Assembly (NCBI GenBank): GCA_003563465.1
Contig: PWVH01000065.1
Coordinates: 1 to 17,568 of the forward strand
DNA length: 17,568 nucleotides
Origin: Coriobacteriaceae bacterium
GTDB taxonomy: Bacteria; Actinomycetota; Coriobacteriia; Anaerosomatales; SLCP01
Direction of reading: 5' to 3'
The notes under the pieces were generated by a model. The model worked only from the letters and a program-made list of their open reading frames with translations, did no database searches and had not been told where the DNA came from. Positions 1-7,814 of the stretch are shown in pieces. Made by a program: the position numbers and the translations under genes. Each line of letters opens with the position of its first letter. Within the stretch, counting starts at the first letter, position 1.

Positions 1-416
1 GGCACGGAGCCTTCTCTGCGGCCGTCGATAGCAACAACTATCCGCTCCGAGCCGAAAGCGTCCGAAGCTTCTCGTACGAGTTCTTCCCTGCGAACAGCAG
101 CGCTACTCACTGAGACCTTGCTTACGCCCACCTCGAAGAGCTCCTCCATGTCTTTTAGTGTCGAGATGCCGCCGCCGACAATCAGAGGGGTGTCCTCAAG
201 GACTTCTGCGACTGCACGGGCCCATTCGACCCGGGTCTTGCGGCCCTCGACCGTGGCCGCTATGTCGAGCATAGCGATCTCGTCGGCGCCTGCTTCCTCG
301 TAGAATTTCGCGTTGTCTACCGGGTCCCCGACATCGCGTAGATCGACGAAGTGGACGCCTTTGACCACGCGACCGTTCTTCATGTCCAGGCACGGGATGA
401 TCTTGACTGGCTCCAC
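1..416 (-). CDS. hisF: Imidazole glycerol phosphate synthase cyclase subunit HisF (partial, 3' end outside window)
   Basis: HisF is the cyclase half of IGP synthase. With HisH it converts PRFAR and ammonia to imidazole glycerol phosphate and AICAR in cytoplasmic histidine synthesis. About 138 N-terminal residues of a family usually near 250 are visible. The first strand carries IIPCLDMKNGRVVKG with the catalytic Asp at residue 11. GDP follows at 30-32, GGG at 81-83 and KVSVSSAAV at 100-108. The strand VVAID places the second catalytic Asp at about 131, matching D11/D130 of the Thermotoga enzyme. The start is GTG at 414-416, chosen because GAGAGGGG lies 6 nt upstream and the HisF N-terminus aligns exactly there. 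The gene continues off the left edge, so its downstream neighbours are unseen. The related HisA is less likely because the KNGRVVKG loop and the SVSSAAV strand are HisF-like. Confidence 0.92.
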   Translation of the reverse strand, partial: MEPVKIIPCLDMKNGRVVKGVHFVDLRDVGDPVDNAKFYEEAGADEIAMLDIAATVEGRKTRVEWARAVAEVLEDTPLIVGGGISTLKDMEELFEVGVSKVSVSSAAVRREELVREASDAFGSERIVVAIDGRREGSV

Positions 417-431
417 GAGGGTCCCCTCTCG

Positions 432-758
432 TCAGACGCCGCAACACACTCGGCATTCTAGCCGAACCGGCGCTCGGCACCGTCTCTGCCTCCACCGAAT
501 TGCCAGCGGTTGCCTCACGATCTCATCCCCATAGAGCCCTCGAGCGTGAGCGGAGATCTCCTCGAGCCTTGAGCGCGCCTCGGCGAGCAGCGTTTCACTG
601 AGGTCCACGCCGGCCAACAGCTCGGTTCCCTGACCTCACTGGTAAGCATCGTGCAGATACAAGCCGCCCGCGCAGCCGACGTCCAGCACCCTTGGATATA
701 CCCCCGAGCCGATCTGCTCCCAGGGCTCCCCAGCTTCGCGAGGCTTGCGATGACGAAG
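432..758 (-). pseudogene. Remnant of a class I SAM-dependent methyltransferase
   Basis: One minus-strand frame reads GEPWEQIGSGVYPRVLDVGC, then AGGLYLHDAYQ, then a TGA stop (636-638), then continues in the same frame with LLAGVDLSETLLAEARSRL. VLDVGCAGG is motif I (SAM-binding glycine loop) of Rossmann methyltransferases. GVDLSE carries the acidic residue at the end of strand beta2. Both are in the right order and about the right distance apart, so the stop interrupts a formerly intact gene. After about 40 more codons the similarity fades and the frame closes near 432, just before hisF, so the catalytic C-terminal half is missing. No convincing start is seen; the frame is closed upstream by TAA at 759-761. 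A neighbouring frame upstream reads RCNFVIASLAKLG and could be a frameshifted part of the same gene, but this is uncertain. The substrate cannot be inferred. Confidence 0.6.
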
Positions 759-783
759 TTACAACGCACGTGAAGCGCCACTG

Positions 784-808
784 GAGAGCGGCCCATGAGC
801 CGCCTCTC
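784..808. other. Imperfect inverted repeat upstream of the ABC permease
   Basis: GAGAGCGGC at 784-792 pairs with GCCGCCTCTC at 799-808 around a 6-nt loop, leaving one bulged base (about 9 pairs). No T-run follows on either strand. It could be a leftover terminator or a protein-binding site between the methyltransferase remnant and the permease gene. No clear sigma-70 promoter was found in 760-919. Confidence 0.3.
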
Positions 809-919
809 GTGCTGCCCACAGACATCCTTCTCATCCATGCAAGCATGATAGCCTGTACTCCACGGGTGACCGATTCCGCCAACATCGGGACACGCCTGCT
901 CATCGATGCAAGGAGCGGC

Positions 920-2071
920 ATGCTCGCGGTAAAGGAACTCCTCGGCAGCAAACTCAAGTTCGGCCTCATCGCCCTCGCGATAGGCCTGGTGGTCTCGCTC
1001 ACCCTGCTGATGGCAGCTATGTCCGAGGGGCTTCTTACCGGCATGACCGGTGCCAAGGGCTCGCTTGCCGGAGATGCGCTGGTCTTCCAGGGGGACACCT
1101 ATCCCATCCTCGAACGTAGTGTCCTGTCCGCCGAAGACCTCCAGAGAATCGCCTCGGCCGAGGGAGTAGCGAATTCCTACGGCATCGGACACGTGATCGT
1201 GTCCGTGAACTCGACCGACGAGCCTTTCGATGCACGTGTCTTCGGACTTGGCGACCGTTTCGATCAACTACCGCTTGTCGAGGGCGACCTGGTATCCGGA
1301 CCCGGTCAGGCCGTGATCGACGTGACCGCAAAGGTGACTGGAGTCGGTATCGGCGACACCCTAGGCCTCACACCCATAGACGAGGAACTCGACGTGGTCG
1401 GAATCACGGAGGACCGCCAGTATGTGATGACTCCCGCAGTCTATGTCGACCTGCCTACATGGGAACGCCTCTACCTGGTCACGGCATTAGGTCGGATGCA
1501 GGATGCAGAAGGACACGGCGCGCCGGAACCCGAACTCTTGGCCCGACAGGTCTCAGGCAGTGCCTCCATAGCAGCAGTAGAGCTGGAGGAAGGCTTCACG
1601 CTGGAACGCCTCGCGTCCGAACTGGGCTCCGATTTCGTAGTGGTGACCCCTGAAGAGGCCGCTCTGGCAGGAAACGGCATGCCGGAGATGGTTGTTGCGA
1701 TAGGCGGCATCCAGGTCGTGTCGCTTGCAATCGGAGCCCTCATAGTCGGTGTGTTCTCTTACATAACGACGTTGCACAAGACCGGGCAGATCGCCGCCAT
1801 CAAGGCGCTCGGCGCTTCGAACGGCTATGTCTACCGTCAGCTGCTCGTCCAGATCACGCTTCTTGTCCCCGTCGCATCCGCGTTCGGCCTTGCGATGACG
1901 CTCGGAGCCAGCCTATCGATGCCCCCCACGATGGGACTCGAACCACAGCCAGAACGCTGGGCCATAACCCTCGTCCTCGTCTACATCATGGCCTATCTGG
2001 GAAGCCTGTTCTCGCTGCGCAGTATCCTGGCTATCGACCCCGCGACCGCGCTCGACCGCGCGGAGCACTAG
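920..2071 (+). CDS. ABC transporter permease, FtsX/MacB (DevC-like) family
   Basis: This is the membrane subunit of a type VII (MacB/LolE/DevC-like) ABC transporter, 383 residues. One N-terminal transmembrane segment (about 15-35, FGLIALAIGLVVSLTLLMAA) is followed by an extracytoplasmic domain (about 36-253). Three C-terminal segments follow (about 255-282, 308-332, 347-370) and make up the FtsX core. The KTGQIAAIKALGASNGYVYR loop after the second segment is the family's cytoplasmic coupling region, and the C-terminus ends DPATALDRAE as in MacB-type permeases. The ATG at 920 is preferred because AAGGAG sits 4 nt upstream and the first residues start the amphipathic lead-in typical of the family. 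Upstream in-frame codons would add low-complexity sequence. The ATPase gene follows after 9 nt. No periplasmic adaptor gene adjoins, so the substrate is unknown. Confidence 0.88.
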   Translation: MLAVKELLGSKLKFGLIALAIGLVVSLTLLMAAMSEGLLTGMTGAKGSLAGDALVFQGDTYPILERSVLSAEDLQRIASAEGVANSYGIGHVIVSVNSTDEPFDARVFGLGDRFDQLPLVEGDLVSGPGQAVIDVTAKVTGVGIGDTLGLTPIDEELDVVGITEDRQYVMTPAVYVDLPTWERLYLVTALGRMQDAEGHGAPEPELLARQVSGSASIAAVELEEGFTLERLASELGSDFVVVTPEEAALAGNGMPEMVVAIGGIQVVSLAIGALIVGVFSYITTLHKTGQIAAIKALGASNGYVYRQLLVQITLLVPVASAFGLAMTLGASLSMPPTMGLEPQPERWAITLVLVYIMAYLGSLFSLRSILAIDPATALDRAEH

Positions 2072-2080
2072 GAGCCGTCC

Positions 2081-2785
2081 ATGAGCCTGCTGGAGGTAAG
2101 GAACGTATCCAAGTCGTACGGCAGCGGACACGCCAGTGTCACCGCTCTGAGCGACGTATCCTTCGTGCTCGACGAAGGCAGGCTGCTCGCCGTGCTCGGC
2201 CCGTCAGGCTCCGGGAAGACCACGCTACTGTCCATAATCGCCGGGCTGCTCAGACCCACGAGCGGACAGATAATCATCGACGGCAAGCCTATACATCTGC
2301 GCTCCAACCGAGAAGCCGCCGCGTTTCGACGCAGCCGGGTGGGCCTGGTCTTCCAAGACCATCATCTCGTGCATTATCTCACCGCCAAAGAGAACTTGCT
2401 GCTCGTCCCTCACCTTTCCGGACGCATCCAGCATCAGCATCGCGAGCTTGCCTCATCGCTGCTCGGGGAGTTCGGTCTTGAGGCCCGAGCAAATCACACA
2501 CCCTCGATGCTCTCGGGGGGAGAGCGACAGAGGGTCGCTATCGCGCGCGCGCTCATGAACGAACCTCGGATAATGCTTGTCGACGAACCAACGTCCAATC
2601 TCGACACCGAACGCGGACGACAGGTGGTCGAGATGCTGAGCCGCCATATCAGCGGACGCGAGATGACCTGCGTGATGGTCACTCACGATCCGCGGATGGC
2701 CGAAGCAGCCGACGAAGCGCTCCATCTCATAGACGGCCGAGTGCATTCCGCAGATGCCGAAGGAGTCCTTGCCTCAGCACCCTAA
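2081..2785 (+). CDS. ABC transporter ATP-binding protein, LolD/MacB/DevA type
   Basis: This is the cytoplasmic ATPase partner of the preceding permease, 234 residues. All nucleotide-binding motifs are intact: Walker A GPSGSGKTT at 40-48, Q-loop VFQD with Gln92, signature LSGGE at 144-148, Walker B IMLVDE with catalytic Glu169, D-loop SNLD at 172-175 and switch His202 in MVTHD. The spacing and the sequence around DEPTSNLD are typical of the LolD/MacB/DevA group, which powers FtsX-type permeases through mechanotransmission. The Shine-Dalgarno AGGAG overlaps the permease stop codon (ctAGGAGccgtccATG), indicating co-translation. The stop TAA at 2783-2785 overlaps the stop of the convergent radical SAM gene, leaving no space for an intergenic terminator. 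Confidence 0.93.
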   Translation: MSLLEVRNVSKSYGSGHASVTALSDVSFVLDEGRLLAVLGPSGSGKTTLLSIIAGLLRPTSGQIIIDGKPIHLRSNREAAAFRRSRVGLVFQDHHLVHYLTAKENLLLVPHLSGRIQHQHRELASSLLGEFGLEARANHTPSMLSGGERQRVAIARALMNEPRIMLVDEPTSNLDTERGRQVVEMLSRHISGREMTCVMVTHDPRMAEAADEALHLIDGRVHSADAEGVLASAP

Positions 2786-3807
2786 CTGGCCCTGCGCCGC
2801 CGGTAGCAGCGTGGATCAGGCCCCCAAAGCCCCGCACCGCACGCATATGCGCGAGAACGGCAGCCCCAGCAGTCCTCGCTCAGGCCACAGCTCCTGCACT
2901 CCTCGAGACAGACGTCGCCTCTCTTGAGAGCGAGCAGCAGAAGCTCCTCCGTGTGTCGCTCCAGACATCCGGCCAGCCCGCCTTCGTCACGCACCGTGCA
3001 AGCGCCCTCGCGGATCGTGGCACACGGTGTCACCGTGCCGTCGTTTAACACCGCCACCGTAGCCGAACAATACCGCTTGTCCACACAGTTCATCGGCATG
3101 CGCCCGCCCCATTGACGCTCGCAGCGTCGGTGCGCCGAACGCACGGCCTCTTCCGACGGGATGAAGCGAACGAGCTTTCCGGGCGGCGTATCGGGCCTCA
3201 GATAGGTGTGGTAGACGTTTAGCGAGGTCCGAATCCCGTAACGCGCTTCGAAGGTTTCGATCGTGGCGATCGCATCCTCGGCTGTCTGAAAGCCGGTCAG
3301 GGTCATGGAGTTCAGTATTTGATCGGCAGGGTATCCGGACTCGATCAAACGCTCGACGCCGAGCAGGATCGCGGCCATGTCATCTGCTGTCCGCCCAGGG
3401 TGCATGGACTCGTAGAGTTCAGAATCCAGCGTTGATAGGTGCACCGAAATCAGTCCCTCGGCGCATAGTCTCGCTGTCGCTTCGGCTACCTGCCCGTGAA
3501 TCAGCGGCAGCCCGCCTGTCCAGACGTTGTTGCGAAGCCCCAGTCCGCGAGCGTACTCCATGACTTCGAAAACGCCGATGCGGTCCAGCGGTTCGCCCCC
3601 GAGCCACTCGATGGCCGTGACTCCGAGCGCGCTAGCGTCGTCCAGCACGGAGATGATTTCTTCGTCACCGAGTGCCTGCTCCGGCTCGGGCAGGGCATTC
3701 ATGTAGCAGTAGACGCAACCCTGATTACAGGCATCGTTGACTTCCAGCTGCAACGCATAGACTCCGTCGCGCTCGTACGCGGCGTGCAGTGCCGCGAAAT
3801 CGATCAC
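2782..3807 (-). CDS. Radical SAM/SPASM domain protein of unknown substrate
   Basis: A 341-residue radical SAM enzyme. The N-terminal motif CNQGCVYC (Cys27, Cys31, Cys34; CX3CX2C) binds the SAM-cleaving [4Fe-4S] cluster, and GGEP at 70-73 is the SAM amino-group contact. The C-terminal 100 residues are very cysteine-rich (Cys240, 247, 262, 270, 281, 300, 304, 307, 313, 316, 323, 334). They end with CRSCGLSEDCWGCRSRA and a final PRCY, the layout of a SPASM domain with two auxiliary Fe-S clusters. SPASM proteins include peptide/protein maturases (anSME, PqqE) and cofactor enzymes. No precursor peptide is evident beside this gene. The start is GTG at 3805-3807 with GAGGAAAGG about 6 nt upstream. 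It lies 70 nt downstream of an ATC-hydrolase-like gene on the same strand, so it is probably in the carB operon. Function unassigned. Confidence 0.85.
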   Translation of the reverse strand: MIDFAALHAAYERDGVYALQLEVNDACNQGCVYCYMNALPEPEQALGDEEIISVLDDASALGVTAIEWLGGEPLDRIGVFEVMEYARGLGLRNNVWTGGLPLIHGQVAEATARLCAEGLISVHLSTLDSELYESMHPGRTADDMAAILLGVERLIESGYPADQILNSMTLTGFQTAEDAIATIETFEARYGIRTSLNVYHTYLRPDTPPGKLVRFIPSEEAVRSAHRRCERQWGGRMPMNCVDKRYCSATVAVLNDGTVTPCATIREGACTVRDEGGLAGCLERHTEELLLLALKRGDVCLEECRSCGLSEDCWGCRSRAYACGAGLWGPDPRCYRRRRAS

Positions 3808-3877
3808 TTTCGACCTTTCCTCTGTCGGCAGTCAGAGAGGCCACCTTAGACCGCAACGGCCCGCCGTTCAAGCACCC

Positions 3878-4432
3878 TTATCCGCCGAAGGGCCGTTGTC
3901 GCGGCCGCAGGCACAAGAGACACCTCTCCGAACCTGGACACGCCTGCCGATCGAGAAACTCGAGTTCGAGTCCCGCCCCCTCGAAGGTACCGTAGTCGAC
4001 GGCGGCAGCGATCTCGCAGAGCAAATCCACCCGCTCCGGCGAACAGCCCGCCTCCCGCCAGGCCTCGACAAGCGGGCATGCGGTCATGCGCAGCAGGATG
4101 CGCTCGCTGACTGACTCCTCGACACCAGAAGGCAAGTCCTCCACCCCCGGGGCGAACAGCGCCCCGCCACACGGCGAGCTCTCCACGAACTTCCTGCCCA
4201 GCTCGGCAAGATCACCAGCCTCCACCGCTGCGCGGTAGCGCTCGCCGATTTCCGCTCCACGCCGGTAGATGGCCCGTTTCATGGTGTTCACGGCGCGCTC
4301 GAGACCTAGTTCGGCCTCGATCTCGTCGAGCAGGTGCGCATAGATGAGCGCGCGATTCTCGAAAGCTGCGCGAGTCTCTGCTCGGGACTCGACGAGTGCG
4401 GCTAGGAGCTCCTGCTCGCTATTCGCGCTCAT
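3878..4432 (-). CDS. Small cysteine-rich protein, probably L-2-amino-thiazoline-4-carboxylic acid hydrolase (ATC hydrolase) family
   Basis: A 184-residue soluble protein with no signal peptide or membrane segment. The N-terminal half is helical and Ala/Glu-rich. The C-terminal half has a conserved-looking pattern: ACPLVEAWREAG from Cys119, Cys130, LLCE with Cys139, VDYGTF with Asp146, then GLELEF and a final CPGSERCLLC (Cys165, 171, 174). I recall the C..E..RE.G, LC..D..F, GS..C arrangement from the ATC-hydrolase family (PF14196). One Pseudomonas member opens L-2-amino-thiazoline-4-carboxylate to a carbamoyl-cysteine. Most relatives are uncharacterised, so the reaction should not be assumed here. 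The ATG at 4430-4432 overlaps the carB stop (ATGA), indicating translational coupling. The radical SAM gene follows 70 nt later. The cysteine count would also fit a metal- or cluster-binding role. Confidence 0.6.
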   Translation of the reverse strand: MSANSEQELLAALVESRAETRAAFENRALIYAHLLDEIEAELGLERAVNTMKRAIYRRGAEIGERYRAAVEAGDLAELGRKFVESSPCGGALFAPGVEDLPSGVEESVSERILLRMTACPLVEAWREAGCSPERVDLLCEIAAAVDYGTFEGAGLELEFLDRQACPGSERCLLCLRPRQRPFGG

Positions 4433-7400
4433 CTCTCAGCTCCCCGGGCTCCTCCGATACCGGCATGGTAACTCTGCAGCGAGCGCACTCGGTCTCGCGA
4501 CTCGCGATAGGCTGCAATGCCCTTGGCCGCCGCAAGAGCGGCAGCTGTAGTGGTGATGTAGGGAACCCTGTGTCTTATGGCTGCCTTTCGGATATAGGAG
4601 TCGTCGAACTCGCTAGTCTTGCCGGCTGGCGTGTTGACTACGAGCTGAATCTCTCCATTCTTGATGGCGTCCTCGATGTTGGGGCGTCCCTGATGAAGCT
4701 TCAGTATCGATTCCGCGGACACACCACGGTCGCTCAAGAAATCTTGCGTTCCGGATGTGGCAAGAATCCTGAATCCGAGCCCGGCGAACTCGCGAGCCGC
4801 CGGCAACACGAGCTCGCGATCGCGCTCGGCCACCGTGATGAGAACGGTGCCCTCCATCGGAGTTCGTTGCCCGGCGGCTTCCTGGGCCTTGTGAAAGGCC
4901 AGTCCGAACGAGCTCGCCATCCCCAGAACCTCCCCGGTGGAACGCATCTCGGGGCCCAAGAGCGGGTCTACCTCGGGGAACATGTTGAAGGGAAAGACCG
5001 CTTCCTTGACTCCGAAGTGCGGAATCTCGCGTTTCTCAAGCCCTAGGCCGGACAGTTTGGCGCCGAGCATCACCTCGGTGGCGAGGCGAGCCATCTGGAT
5101 GTCGCAGACCTTTGACACGAGCGGGACGGTGCGCGAAGCTCGCGGGTTGGCCTCCAGCACGTAGACCACGTCTTCTGAGATCGCATACTGGATGTTCATC
5201 AACCCAACCACACCGATATCTGTCGCGATCCTCCTCGTGTACTCCTCGATCGTGGCGATATGCTCGTCGGCCACGGTGACTGGCGGGATCACGCAAGCCG
5301 AATCGCCCGAGTGCACGCCCGCGTACTCGATGTGCTGCATGATCGCAGGAACGAACGCGTCCTTTCCATCGGCGATGGCGTCGGCCTCGCATTCGATAGC
5401 ATTCTCCAAGAAGCGATCGATCAGAATCGGGCGCTCGGGAGTCACATCGGCTGCGGCCCTGACGTAGCGCACCAGCATCTCCTCGTCGTGCACGATCTCC
5501 ATTCCTCGACCGCCGAGAACGTAGCTCGGCCGCACGATTACCGGATAACCGATGTCAGCGGCGACCCGAATGGCCTCCTCCAGCGTGGACGCCATGCCCG
5601 CTTCCGGCATCGGGATGCCAAGACGCGTCATGATCTTCGAGAAGCGATCCCTGTCCTCGGCAAGATCGATCGTCTCGGGAGAAGTGCCGATGATCGGAAC
5701 GCCGGCCTCTTCCAACGCGAGCGCGATGTTCAGCGGCGTCTGCCCCCCGAACTGCACGATGACGCCCTCCGGCCGCTCTTTCTCGTAGACAGCGAGCACG
5801 TCTTCGACGGTAAGCGGCTCGAAATAGAGCTTGTCGCTCGTGTCGTAGTCTGTCGAGACCGTCTCGGGGTTGCAGTTGACCATGATGGTCTCGTAGCCGA
5901 GGTCGCGCAGCGCGAAAGCAGCGTGCACGCAACAGTAGTCGAACTCGATGCCCTGCCCGATACGGTTGGGTCCGCCACCGAGCACCATGATCTTTCGTCG
6001 ATCGGACACCTCTACGCTGTCCCGAGCGTTGTAGGTCGAGTAGTAGTATGCGGCGCTGTCCACACCGCTCACGCTTATCGACTCGTAGCCGTGAACGATA
6101 CCGAGGCCGAGCCGTCGCTCGCGAATCTCCTTCTCGCTCACGCCGAGGAGAAGCGCCAGGTAGGCGTCGGCGAACCCGTCTCTCTTTGCTCGCTCGAGCA
6201 GATCGTCCGGCAGTTCGGCGCCTCGGCAGGCGAGCAGCTCTTCTTCCAGCTCGACGAGCTCGCGCATCTGCTCGATGAACCATGGCTTGATGTGTGTCCT
6301 CTCGTTCAGAGTCCCAACGTCTGCCCCCTTGCGCAAGGCCTCGTACATGATGAACTGCCGCTCGCTTGTCGGCCCGGCTAGAAGCCCCATGAGCTCTTCT
6401 ACAGAACGATCGTGGTAGTCCTTGGCGAACCCGAGACCGAATCTGCCTATCTCGAGCGAGCGAACAGCCTTCTGAAGAGCTTCTTTGTACGTCTTGCCGA
6501 TGGACATCACTTCGCCCACAGCGCGCATCTGCGTGCCTAGCCTGTCGATGGCTCCCGGAAACTTCTCGAACGCCCATCTCGCGAACTTGACCACCACGTA
6601 CTCACCGGAAGGCGTGTAGAGATCGAGCGTCCCGTCGCGCCAGTACGGAATCTCGTCCAACGTCAGACCGCCTGCAAGCAGCGAACTGACCATCGCAATG
6701 GGGAATCCTGTAGCCTTGCTCGCAAGCGCTGAGGAGCGCGAAGTGCGTGGGTTGATCTCTATGACCACGATACGGTCTGTGACAGGGTCGTACGCCCACT
6801 GAACGTTCGTCCCGCCGATGACCTCGATCGCTTCCACGATCGCGTACGAGCGCCTTTGCAGCCGTTCCTGCAGCTCAGTCGGTACGGTCAGCATCGGGGC
6901 CGTGCAGTAGCTGTCGCCCGTGTGCACGCCCATCGCATCGACGTTCTCGATGAAGCAGACTGTCACCATCTGCCCTTTCGAATCCCGGACCACCTCCAGT
7001 TCGAGTTCCTCCCAGCCAAGCACCGACTCCTCCACTAGAATCTGCCCGACGAGGCTGGCCTGGATGCCGCGAGCGGCCACAGTGCGCAGCTCCTCCACGT
7101 TGTAGACGAGCCCGCCTCCAGTTCCACCCATCGTGTAAGCGGGCCGTATCACGACCGGATAGCCGAGTCCGGCCGCGACGTCTTCTGCCTCAGTCACGCT
7201 CATCACGGTGGTGCTCTTGGGCATCTCGACACCGAGCCGGTCCATCGTCTCTTTGAACGCGAGGCGATCCTCGCCGCGCTCTATCGCGTCCGCACCGACA
7301 CCGACGATCTGAACGCCGTACTCTTCGAGAACGCCTCCGCGAGCGAGTTCCGCAGAGAGGTTCAACCCGCTCTGCCCTCCCAGGTTTGGCAACAAGGCAT

Positions 7401-7650
7401 CAGGCCTCGCGGCCGCAATTATCCTGCCGAGCGTCTCGAAGTTGAGCGGTTCGATGTAGGTTTCGTCGGCCATGACCGGGTCGGTCATAATCGTGGCGGG
7501 ATTGGAGTTCACCAGCACGACTTCGTAGCCCAGAGCACGAAGGGCTTTACACGCTTGCGTACCGGAGTAGTCGAATTCGCAGGCCTGCCCTATGACGATC
7601 GGCCCGGAGCCTATGATCATTATCTTTCGGATGTCGTCGCGTCTCGGCAA
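4429..7650 (-). CDS. carB: Carbamoyl phosphate synthase large subunit
   Basis: CarB makes carbamoyl phosphate from bicarbonate, ammonia (delivered by CarA from glutamine) and 2 ATP, for pyrimidines and arginine. The product from the chosen start is 1073 residues, the same as E. coli CarB. It contains the duplicated layout: GSGPIVIGQACEFDYSG near the N-terminus, the first ATP-grasp unit, a central oligomerisation region, the second half starting GGGPNRIGQGIEFDYCC, a second ATP-grasp unit, and a C-terminal MGS-like allosteric domain from about residue 930 (GTVLITVAERD). The start is TTG at 7648-7650. GGAG lies 8 nt upstream, and homology begins at PRRDDIRKIMIIGSGP, so the 48 upstream in-frame codons are not needed. 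carA is not in the window and must lie elsewhere. The stop overlaps the ATG of the next gene. Confidence 0.97.
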   Translation of the reverse strand: MPRRDDIRKIMIIGSGPIVIGQACEFDYSGTQACKALRALGYEVVLVNSNPATIMTDPVMADETYIEPLNFETLGRIIAAARPDALLPNLGGQSGLNLSAELARGGVLEEYGVQIVGVGADAIERGEDRLAFKETMDRLGVEMPKSTTVMSVTEAEDVAAGLGYPVVIRPAYTMGGTGGGLVYNVEELRTVAARGIQASLVGQILVEESVLGWEELELEVVRDSKGQMVTVCFIENVDAMGVHTGDSYCTAPMLTVPTELQERLQRRSYAIVEAIEVIGGTNVQWAYDPVTDRIVVIEINPRTSRSSALASKATGFPIAMVSSLLAGGLTLDEIPYWRDGTLDLYTPSGEYVVVKFARWAFEKFPGAIDRLGTQMRAVGEVMSIGKTYKEALQKAVRSLEIGRFGLGFAKDYHDRSVEELMGLLAGPTSERQFIMYEALRKGADVGTLNERTHIKPWFIEQMRELVELEEELLACRGAELPDDLLERAKRDGFADAYLALLLGVSEKEIRERRLGLGIVHGYESISVSGVDSAAYYYSTYNARDSVEVSDRRKIMVLGGGPNRIGQGIEFDYCCVHAAFALRDLGYETIMVNCNPETVSTDYDTSDKLYFEPLTVEDVLAVYEKERPEGVIVQFGGQTPLNIALALEEAGVPIIGTSPETIDLAEDRDRFSKIMTRLGIPMPEAGMASTLEEAIRVAADIGYPVIVRPSYVLGGRGMEIVHDEEMLVRYVRAAADVTPERPILIDRFLENAIECEADAIADGKDAFVPAIMQHIEYAGVHSGDSACVIPPVTVADEHIATIEEYTRRIATDIGVVGLMNIQYAISEDVVYVLEANPRASRTVPLVSKVCDIQMARLATEVMLGAKLSGLGLEKREIPHFGVKEAVFPFNMFPEVDPLLGPEMRSTGEVLGMASSFGLAFHKAQEAAGQRTPMEGTVLITVAERDRELVLPAAREFAGLGFRILATSGTQDFLSDRGVSAESILKLHQGRPNIEDAIKNGEIQLVVNTPAGKTSEFDDSYIRKAAIRHRVPYITTTAAALAAAKGIAAYRESRDRVRSLQSYHAGIGGARGAER

Positions 7651-7683
7651 TTCGTCTTCTCCTCTGATGCCCGGTTTCTGTTC

Positions 7684-7721
7684 CTCACAACCCGTGAGAT
7701 TCACTAGGCCCCTATAGGCCT
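7684..7721. other. Two short inverted repeats in the carB leader
   Basis: CTCAC/GTGAG (7684-7688 and 7694-7698) and AGGCC/GGCCT (7706-7710 and 7717-7721) lie between the carB start and the divergent tetR promoter. They could be leader hairpins or protein sites controlling carB. Neither is followed by a T-run, and I see no PyrR-type binding loop. No clear sigma-70 promoter for carB was identified. Confidence 0.25.
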
Positions 7722-7784
7722 GAAGCGATGATAGCGCAGAGGCCTGAGACAGACGGCCTCGCGTTGTTTTCGCGCTTGGACCGC

Positions 7785-7813
7785 TCGACAGCATTGGCCT
7801 ACTCCGCTAGTAT
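7785..7813 (+). promoter_or_regulatory. Sigma-70-type promoter of the tetR-MMPL operon
   Basis: TCGACA at 7785-7790 (5 of 6 to the -35 consensus) is followed after exactly 17 nt by TAGTAT at 7808-7813 as the -10 box. The predicted transcription start, about 7820, falls inside the 20-bp palindrome that begins 2 nt after the -10. A repressor bound there would block transcription initiation. This gives a leader of roughly 95 nt before the GTG start of the regulator. Confidence 0.65.
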
Positions 7814-7814
7814 C

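Noticed and set aside
692..919. Upstream extension of the ABC permease to an earlier ATG
   Set aside because: It would add 76 residues of low-complexity sequence overlapping the methyltransferase remnant. The ATG at 920 has a good Shine-Dalgarno and the expected N-terminal helix.
5260..6381. Long plus-strand frame inside carB
   Set aside because: It lies wholly antisense to conserved CarB sequence and has no recognisable domain.
7684..7700. PyrR-type attenuator in the carB leader
   Set aside because: The short hairpin lacks the conserved PyrR-binding loop, and no terminator/antiterminator pair follows.
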